Below are positions 42,331 through 47,990 of a stretch of DNA of 47,990 bases, piece by piece; the stretch's first letter is position 1, and each line of letters opens with the position of its first letter. The notes under the pieces were generated by a model that did no database searches, was not told the origin of the DNA, and saw only the letters and a program-made list of their open reading frames with translations. The DNA is from an uncultured Pelagibacteraceae bacterium (GTDB taxonomy: Bacteria; Pseudomonadota; Alphaproteobacteria; Pelagibacterales; Pelagibacteraceae). The stretch spans positions 1 to 47,990 of the forward strand of contig CACKYY010000009.1 in assembly GCA_902604525.1 (NCBI GenBank), in the 5' to 3' direction. Position numbers and translations under genes: made by a program.

Positions 42331-43542
42331 ATGAAAACTGTAGTACTTAAATTTGGTGGAACTTCTGTTGGTAGTATCGATAGAATTAAAAAAGTATGTA
42401 AAATTATAGCTTCTTATAAAAAGAAAAAATATAAAGTGGTTGTAATTTCTTCAGCTATGAGTGGTGTTACAAATGATCTAGTTAATAAATCAAAGTCAAT
42501 TAGTAACAATTTTGATTTAGCAGAATATGACGCACTAGTATCCACTGGTGAACAAGTTTCATGTGCGCTTATAGCAGGCCGATTAAAACATATTGGATTA
42601 AAATCTAGATCTTGGTTATCTTGGCAGTTACCTATATTTACAGAGGGTAATTACTCAAGTGCTAGAATAAATAAAATAAATATTAAGGAATTAAATAAAT
42701 ATATTAAAAGTGGCGGCATCCCAATTGTTACTGGTTTCCAAGGAATTAATAAAAATTTTAGAATTACGACTATTGGTAGAAGTGGATCTGATGCTACAGC
42801 AATAATGTTAGCTAAATATATTAAAGCTGACGAATGTATAATCTATACTGATGTAGAAGGAGTTTATACTACTGACCCGAGACAGCACAAAAAAGCAAAA
42901 AAAATTAAAAAAATTTTTTATGATGAGATGCTTGAAATGGCATCATTAGGCTCAAAAGTTATGCAACCAACATCAATTCAGGATGCAAAGCTGAATAAAA
43001 TAGATATTAAAGTTAAATCCTCTTTTGCATTTAAGTCAGGAACTTTAATTACAAATTCTAAAAAATCATTTAGTGACCAAATAATTACTGGAATTTCATC
43101 AACTAAAAATGATGCTAAAATTACAATAGTAGGTGTTAAGGATAGACCAGGCGTTGCTGCATCAATCTTTAAACCGTTATCTAAAAATTTAATTAACGTT
43201 GATATGGTTATTCAAAATATCTCACAAAATGGAAAAAATACCGATTTGACTTTTACAATCAAGTCTGAAGACCTAAAAAAAACTGAAAAGCTAATAAAAG
43301 AAAATAAAAGTATTTCATATAAAAAATTATCTTTTGACAGAAATGTCTCTAAAGTATCAATTATTGGTGTTGGAATGATTACAACACCTGGAATAACTTA
43401 CAGAATGTTCCAAGCTTTAGCTGCAAAAAAAATAAATATTTTAGTTATTTCAACATCTGAAATTAAAATTTCAGTTTTAGTATCAGCAAAGCATGTTAAA
43501 AAGGCAATTGCATCTTTACATAAAGAATTTAAGTTAGATTAA
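42331..43542 (+). CDS. lysC: aspartate kinase
   Basis: Phosphorylates aspartate, opening the lysine, threonine and methionine branch. The 403 residues contain KFGGTSVGS, VISSAMSGVTNDL, STGEQVSCALIA, TIGRSGSDATAIML, YTDVEGVYTTDPR and MASLGSKVMQP, then two C-terminal ACT domains that usually bind lysine and threonine. The stop is 4 bases before ispG, so the two genes are probably cotranscribed. Confidence 0.96.
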   Translation: MKTVVLKFGGTSVGSIDRIKKVCKIIASYKKKKYKVVVISSAMSGVTNDLVNKSKSISNNFDLAEYDALVSTGEQVSCALIAGRLKHIGLKSRSWLSWQLPIFTEGNYSSARINKINIKELNKYIKSGGIPIVTGFQGINKNFRITTIGRSGSDATAIMLAKYIKADECIIYTDVEGVYTTDPRQHKKAKKIKKIFYDEMLEMASLGSKVMQPTSIQDAKLNKIDIKVKSSFAFKSGTLITNSKKSFSDQIITGISSTKNDAKITIVGVKDRPGVAASIFKPLSKNLINVDMVIQNISQNGKNTDLTFTIKSEDLKKTEKLIKENKSISYKKLSFDRNVSKVSIIGVGMITTPGITYRMFQALAAKKINILVISTSEIKISVLVSAKHVKKAIASLHKEFKLD

Positions 43543-43546
43543 TTAA

Positions 43547-44641
43547 ATGAGTGTTAGACCATTTAGAGATATCAGAAGAAGAAAAACAAAAGTAATAAAT
43601 GTTGGTGATGTAAAAATTGGTGGTGATAATCCAATTTCTGTTCAATCCATGACCAACACTTTAACAACGGATGTTAAAGCAACAATAAATCAAATTAATG
43701 ATATTGCTGAGGAAGGAGCGGACATAGTTAGAGTTTCGTGTCCAGATAAAGAGTCGACAATAGCTCTTAAAGAAATAGTTAAACATGTATCTATCCCAAT
43801 AGTAGCGGATATTCATTTTCACTATAAAAGAGCGATCGAAGCAGCAGAAAATGGAGCCAAATGTTTAAGGATAAATCCTGGTAATATTGGTGAGGAATCG
43901 AAAATTCACGATGTTCTAAGTGCTGCAAAGAATAATGGTTGCTCAGTTAGAATTGGAGTAAATGCTGGATCATTAGAAAAAGATATATTAGATAAGTTTA
44001 AAGAACCTTGTCCAGAAGCTCTAGTGGAAAGTGCTTTAAGAAATATAAAAATATTAGAAGATAAAGATTTTTTTAATTTCAAAATAAGCGTTAAATCTTC
44101 AGATGTTTTTTTATCAATTGGTGCTTACAGACAATTATCTAAAGTATCTGATTATCCTCTTCATTTAGGCATCACTGAGGCTGGGAGTTTTGTATCTGGA
44201 AGTATTAAGTCTTCTATAGGACTTGGAAGTCTTTTAATGGATGGAATTGGTGATACAATAAGGATTTCTTTATCAGATAATCCAACAAAGGAGGTAACGA
44301 TTGGAAATGAAATTCTAAAATCATTAAATCTAAGAAATAGAGGTGTTAAAATCATATCATGCCCCTCTTGCGCGAGACAAGCTTTCCAAGTAATTGACAC
44401 TGTAAAAATATTAGAAGAAAAACTTTCTCACATAAAAACACCAATAACGTTGTCAATAATAGGATGTGTTGTGAATGGACCTGGAGAAGCAGCTATGACA
44501 GACATAGGTATTACTGGCGGTGGAAAAGGTAACAATATGCTTTATTTATCTGGAGTACAGAGTGAAAAGATTTTGACCAAAGATATTATTGAAAAAGTTG
44601 TTACAGAAGTTGAAAAGAAGGTTTCTGAGCTGGAAAGTTAA
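43547..44641 (+). CDS. ispG: 4-hydroxy-3-methylbut-2-enyl diphosphate synthase
   Basis: Iron-sulfur enzyme of the non-mevalonate isoprenoid pathway. The 364 residues start [24 protein letters not shown] and include [20 protein letters not shown] and a C-terminal 4Fe-4S region with CPSCARQAF and [10 protein letters not shown] supplying three cysteines. It lies between lysC (4-base gap) and prfA (2-base gap). Confidence 0.96.
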   Translation: MSVRPFRDIRRRKTKVINVGDVKIGGDNPISVQSMTNTLTTDVKATINQINDIAEEGADIVRVSCPDKESTIALKEIVKHVSIPIVADIHFHYKRAIEAAENGAKCLRINPGNIGEESKIHDVLSAAKNNGCSVRIGVNAGSLEKDILDKFKEPCPEALVESALRNIKILEDKDFFNFKISVKSSDVFLSIGAYRQLSKVSDYPLHLGITEAGSFVSGSIKSSIGLGSLLMDGIGDTIRISLSDNPTKEVTIGNEILKSLNLRNRGVKIISCPSCARQAFQVIDTVKILEEKLSHIKTPITLSIIGCVVNGPGEAAMTDIGITGGGKGNNMLYLSGVQSEKILTKDIIEKVVTEVEKKVSELES

Positions 44642-44643
44642 AG

Positions 44644-45717
44644 ATGATACCCGATAAAACTATTGAAGAACTTATATCAAGGCATACTACATTAGAAAAA
44701 GATTTATCTTCTGGGACTATAGATAAAAAGTTATTTGCTGAAAAATCAAAAGAATATTCAGACGTAAATGAAATTATTGAAAATGCAAAAAAATATATTT
44801 CATTTAATGACGATAAGAAAGAATTAGAAAAAATATTAAACGATAGTTCATCAGATGAAGAATTGAAAAATATGGCTGAAACGGAGTTAAGTGATTTACA
44901 AATACAACATGAGACAAACGAAAAAAAATTAAAGTTATTTTTACTACCAAAAGATGAAGCAGATAAAAAAAATGCTATTATTGAAATAAGAGCAGGAACT
45001 GGCGGTTTGGAAGCAAGTTTATTTGCGTCTGATCTCTTTAAAATGTACGAAAAAGTAAGTCATAAAAAAAAATGGTCTTTAGAACTCATTTCAATTTCAA
45101 GAAGCGACGCTGGTGGCTTAAAAGAAGTTATAGCCTCAATTAAAGGTAATAATATTTATTCAACACTTAAATATGAAAGTGGAGTCCATAGGGTACAAAG
45201 AGTTCCTGATACTGAAACTCAAGGAAGAGTTCATACATCAGCAGCAACAGTTGCTGTATTACCTGAAGCAGAGGAGGTTGATTTAAAAATAAACGACTCA
45301 GATTTAAGAATAGATGTTTTTAGAGCTGGTGGACCTGGAGGGCAATCAGTAAATACAACTGACAGTGCTGTTAGAATAACTCATATTCCTACTGGATTAT
45401 CTGTCTCCCAGCAGGACGAAAAATCACAACATAAAAATAAAGCAAAAGGAATGAAAATACTTAGATCACGTTTGTATGAATTAGAGAGATCTAGAATCGA
45501 TCAAGAAAGATCAAAAGATCGTAAAACTAAAATTGGGACTGGAGATAGATCAGAACGTATTAGAACTTATAATTTTCCTCAAGGAAGAGTAACAGATCAC
45601 AGAATAAACTTAACACTACATAGATTAGAAGAATTTTTAGAAGGCGAAGCTTTTGATGAAATGATTGAGTCATTAACTTTACAAGCTCAAGAAGAGAGCT
45701 TAAATAATTTAAAATAA
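44644..45717 (+). CDS. prfA: peptide chain release factor 1
   Basis: Terminates translation at UAA and UAG. The 357 residues hold the coiled N-terminal domain, the PxT recognition tripeptide (Pro-Asp-Thr in [16 protein letters not shown]) and the catalytic GGQ (residues 232-234) in [18 protein letters not shown]. That glutamine is the target of PrmC, encoded by the next gene, which overlaps by one base (TAATG). Confidence 0.97.
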   Translation: MIPDKTIEELISRHTTLEKDLSSGTIDKKLFAEKSKEYSDVNEIIENAKKYISFNDDKKELEKILNDSSSDEELKNMAETELSDLQIQHETNEKKLKLFLLPKDEADKKNAIIEIRAGTGGLEASLFASDLFKMYEKVSHKKKWSLELISISRSDAGGLKEVIASIKGNNIYSTLKYESGVHRVQRVPDTETQGRVHTSAATVAVLPEAEEVDLKINDSDLRIDVFRAGGPGGQSVNTTDSAVRITHIPTGLSVSQQDEKSQHKNKAKGMKILRSRLYELERSRIDQERSKDRKTKIGTGDRSERIRTYNFPQGRVTDHRINLTLHRLEEFLEGEAFDEMIESLTLQAQEESLNNLK

Positions 45718-46559
45718 TGAATATTAATTCAGCAATTATTTATGGTGCAAAAGTTTTAAAGGATAATTTAATAAAAAATCCATATTTAGACTCTGAAATA
45801 TTAATGACCACGGTAATCGAGAAAGATAGAAAATATATTTTGCTTAATTCTAAAAGAGAACTAGATAAAAAGGATTTAAATACTTTTCACAAATTGATAA
45901 AGAAACGATCAATTGGAAAGCCAATTGCTTATTTAACAAATAAAAAATTCTTTTGGAACTCAGAATTTACTGTATCAGAAGACATCTTGATACCTCGACC
46001 AGATACAGAGTTGGTTATTGAGAAAGTTTTAGATTTAACTGCACATAAAAAAAAATTAAATATTTTAGAGATCGGTGTTGGATCTGGATGTATTCTCTTA
46101 TCAATTTTAAAAGAGAGAAAAAGTTTTTATGGAACAGGAATTGATATAAGCAAAAGTTGTTTAAAAATAAGTAAATTAAACGCAATTAAGCTTGAAGTAA
46201 GCTCCAAACTTAAATTATTTAAATCAAATGTTGACAAATTCAATTTAGGCAAATATGATTTAATAATATCTAATCCTCCATATATTAAGAATTTTGATTT
46301 AAAATATTTGGAAAAAGATGTTGCTAAGTTTGAACCAAAGCTAGCTTTAAAGGGTGGATTAGACGGTTTATCAGCAATCAGAAAAGTTATTAAGAAATCA
46401 TCTGAACTGATTAAAAAGAATGGTAAGTTTGTTTTAGAGATCGGTTTTGATCAAAAAAATAAAGTAATTAGTTTATTAAAAAAAGAGGGGTTTTATATTA
46501 ACAGTATTAACAAAGATCTTGCTAATAATGATCGATGTTTAGTCTGTACAAAGATATAG
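45717..46559 (+). CDS. prmC: release factor glutamine methyltransferase
   Basis: Methylates the GGQ glutamine of RF1 and RF2. The 280 residues include the substrate-contact segment KPIAYLTNKKFFW, IPRPDTELVIEKVL, the SAM site ILEIGVGSGCILLSIL and the catalytic ISNPPYIKNFD. It is coupled to its substrate gene prfA by a one-base overlap and followed after 13 bases by the DUF4167 gene. Confidence 0.96.
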   Translation: MNINSAIIYGAKVLKDNLIKNPYLDSEILMTTVIEKDRKYILLNSKRELDKKDLNTFHKLIKKRSIGKPIAYLTNKKFFWNSEFTVSEDILIPRPDTELVIEKVLDLTAHKKKLNILEIGVGSGCILLSILKERKSFYGTGIDISKSCLKISKLNAIKLEVSSKLKLFKSNVDKFNLGKYDLIISNPPYIKNFDLKYLEKDVAKFEPKLALKGGLDGLSAIRKVIKKSSELIKKNGKFVLEIGFDQKNKVISLLKKEGFYINSINKDLANNDRCLVCTKI

Positions 46560-46572
46560 TTTTTTAGAAATC

Positions 46573-47016
46573 ATGGTAACATTCAGAAATAATAATAATA
46601 ACAATAGAAGAAATAATTTTAGAAGAAACGACAGAAGCTTCAAATCAAATGGGGATAGACCAAAATTTGGATCAAATTTCTCTAACAATGAAAATTTTAA
46701 AAGAAAAACTCCTGGTAGAAACAACCATAATGCACCAAAATTAATTGAAAAATATAATGATTTAGCCAGAGAAGCCTCTTCAAATGGTGACAAAATTTTA
46801 TCTGAAAATTATCTTCAACACGCAGATCATTTTACAAGAGTTTTGAATGAAAGAGAAAGTATCAGAAGAGAGCGATTTTCTGTTAATAAAAGTGAGGATC
46901 AAGCTAATCATTTAGAGGAAAACAAGATACAAAATGAAGAAATCTCAAAAAGTAATATAGCTAATGAAGCAAAAAAAGAGAATGAGGAAGAAAAAGTTCC
47001 AGAGACACAAGTTTAA
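46573..47016 (+). CDS. DUF4167 family protein
   Basis: A 147-residue soluble protein. The N-terminal third is an Asn/Arg-rich low-complexity stretch (about residues 5-50) suited to RNA or ribosome contact; the middle IEKYNDLAREASSNGDKILSENYLQHADHFTRVLNE is the conserved DUF4167 helix pair; the tail is Glu-rich. This family follows prfA-prmC in alphaproteobacteria. Function is unknown. It converges on the M23 gene with a 4-base gap. Confidence 0.88.
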   Translation: MVTFRNNNNNNRRNNFRRNDRSFKSNGDRPKFGSNFSNNENFKRKTPGRNNHNAPKLIEKYNDLAREASSNGDKILSENYLQHADHFTRVLNERESIRRERFSVNKSEDQANHLEENKIQNEEISKSNIANEAKKENEEEKVPETQV

Positions 47017-47020
47017 ATCC

Positions 47021-47990
47021 TTAATTTATACCTATAATTTTTTCAGATTTTAAAACATCTAATTTAATTTTTTTAGTCTCAAAAATTTTTCTTTCTTTAC
47101 CCTTTAAAATCTTTCCAGAAGGCAGTTTAAGTTTTTGAGAATTTACTTTTTTTCCATTAACTATAACTTCATAATGTAAATGAGGACCAGTCGATTTACC
47201 TGTTGACCCTACATATCCTATAGTTTGACCTTGTTTAACTCTTACACCTGCTTTAATACCACGAGCAAATTTTGACATATGTGCATAAATAGTTTGGTAG
47301 GTAGAATTATGTCTTATTTTAACACAATTTCCTCCACCACCACACCATCCTGCTTTTTTTATTACGCCGTCTCCTGATGCCATAATAGGAGTTCCCATTG
47401 GTGCAGCAAAATCAGTTCCTCTATGCATTTTGTTAAAACCATCTATAGGATGTTTTCTCATTCCAAAAGGAGATGAAAGCCGAGCACCATTTATTGGAGT
47501 CTTCATTAATGCCTTTTTAACACTTTTTCCATTTTTATCGTAGTGGCCTTCACTGTCATCTTTATCAAAATAATACAAACTATTATCTTGACCACTAAGT
47601 TTAAGATTAGCATAAAGGATTTCTCCAGTCTCAACTATCTCATTTTTTTCGTTTAAGAATATTTCATACATAATTTGAAATTTATCTTGTTTTCTTATGT
47701 CTCTTTGGAAGTCTACTTGAAATCCATAAATTCTTGCAAACTCAACTATTGTATTGGCTGGAATATTTTGATCAGTTGCAGCTTTATAAAGACTTTTCAA
47801 AATTATATTTTCCTTATAAACTATTTTTTTATCAAGTTTTATTGATAAAATTTGTTCATTAAATTCATCACTCTCAATATTTCTTTTTAAAAATATTTTT
47901 TGAGTATTTGAAGTTTGATATACAAATTCACTAATTGTATTATTTGTTTTATCTAAATTAAATTGAATTATTTGTTTTGTATTTAATTTG
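47021..47990 (-). CDS. M23-family murein endopeptidase (5' part outside the window)
   Basis: A zinc metallopeptidase that cuts peptidoglycan crosslinks, similar in layout to MepM. The catalytic domain shows HRGTDFAAPMGTPI (His and Asp zinc ligands), GWCGGGGNCVKIRH, YAHM and GPHLHYEV (HxH). The reverse frame has no stop from the TTG at 47800 to the window end, and the added 63 codons are protein-like, so the gene is cut by the edge rather than starting at 47800. The upstream part probably includes a membrane anchor and a LysM/OapA-like region. Confidence 0.93.
   Translation of the reverse strand, partial: KLNTKQIIQFNLDKTNNTISEFVYQTSNTQKIFLKRNIESDEFNEQILSIKLDKKIVYKENIILKSLYKAATDQNIPANTIVEFARIYGFQVDFQRDIRKQDKFQIMYEIFLNEKNEIVETGEILYANLKLSGQDNSLYYFDKDDSEGHYDKNGKSVKKALMKTPINGARLSSPFGMRKHPIDGFNKMHRGTDFAAPMGTPIMASGDGVIKKAGWCGGGGNCVKIRHNSTYQTIYAHMSKFARGIKAGVRVKQGQTIGYVGSTGKSTGPHLHYEVIVNGKKVNSQKLKLPSGKILKGKERKIFETKKIKLDVLKSEKIIGIN

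Noticed and set aside
47798-47800. TTG at 47800 as the start of the M23 peptidase
   Set aside because: The frame is open for 63 more codons to the window edge and the extra sequence is protein-like, so the gene is simply cut.
1-47990. CRISPR arrays, IS elements, prophage, integrase or defence genes
   Set aside because: No direct-repeat arrays, terminal inverted repeats, transposase or integrase motifs were seen; the MGME1-like nuclease alone is not evidence of a prophage.

Overview
The window reads as a piece of a streamlined SAR11-type alphaproteobacterial chromosome (Pelagibacterales, 'Candidatus Pelagibacter'-like). This rests on very AT-rich DNA and lysine/asparagine/isoleucine-rich proteins, genes packed with almost no spacers, alphaproteobacterial synteny blocks (murA-DUF2948-hisD-infA; aroA-cmk-rpsA-ihfB-pyrF-trpFBA-accD-folC; prfA-prmC-DUF4167), GcrA, an alphaproteobacterial-type tRNA-His, and a tandem glycine riboswitch on malate synthase, a control known from SAR11. 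I see no phage genes, IS elements, CRISPR arrays or toxin-antitoxin pairs. It looks like core chromosome.

Layout. 1-4.45 kb (+): two tiny lysine-rich ORFs, dcd, murA, a DUF2948 gene, hisD, infA, tRNA-Phe and a cold-shock protein. 4.45-4.68 kb: a non-coding, hairpin-rich spacer. 4.68-8.7 kb (+): tRNA-His abutting hisS, then hisZ, a sulfotransferase and hisG. 8.9-12.5 kb (+): three DNA-processing genes (rmuC, an MGME1-like PD-(D/E)XK nuclease, an exonuclease I-like protein) and thioredoxin. 12.5-24.9 kb (-): a 14-gene co-directional run from rnd to folC covering LPS transport and KDO precursor supply, aromatic amino acids, translation, nucleotides and fatty acid synthesis. 24.9-30.9 kb: an NDUFA9-like reductase, gcrA, argD-argF, a membrane cytochrome c, kdsB and pheA. 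30.9-33.6 kb (+): SRP RNA, dnaX, ybaB, recR. 33.6-36 kb (-): glcB under a tandem glycine riboswitch. 36-47.99 kb: accA, secA, argJ, a DUF1178 gene, ubiG, lysC, ispG, prfA-prmC-DUF4167 and the C-terminal part of an M23 peptidase cut by the window end.

The genes mostly serve core anabolism and information processing. Histidine (hisD, hisG, hisZ), tryptophan (trpFBA), phenylalanine (aroA, pheA), arginine (argJ, argD, argF) and aspartate-family synthesis (lysC) are represented. Acetyl-CoA carboxylase transferase subunits (accA, accD) and KDO/LPS functions (kdsD, kdsB, lptB, lptC) are also present. Malate synthase links glycine level to carbon flow.

The most unusual points are a cytidylate kinase whose P-loop has lost the invariant lysine, tryptophan synthase subunits with active-site substitutions, hisS starting four bases after its own substrate tRNA, a C-terminal membrane anchor on AccA, an MGME1-like nuclease beside RmuC and ExoI, and a sulfotransferase inside the histidine operon. 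I found no clear multi-gene system that I would call new.
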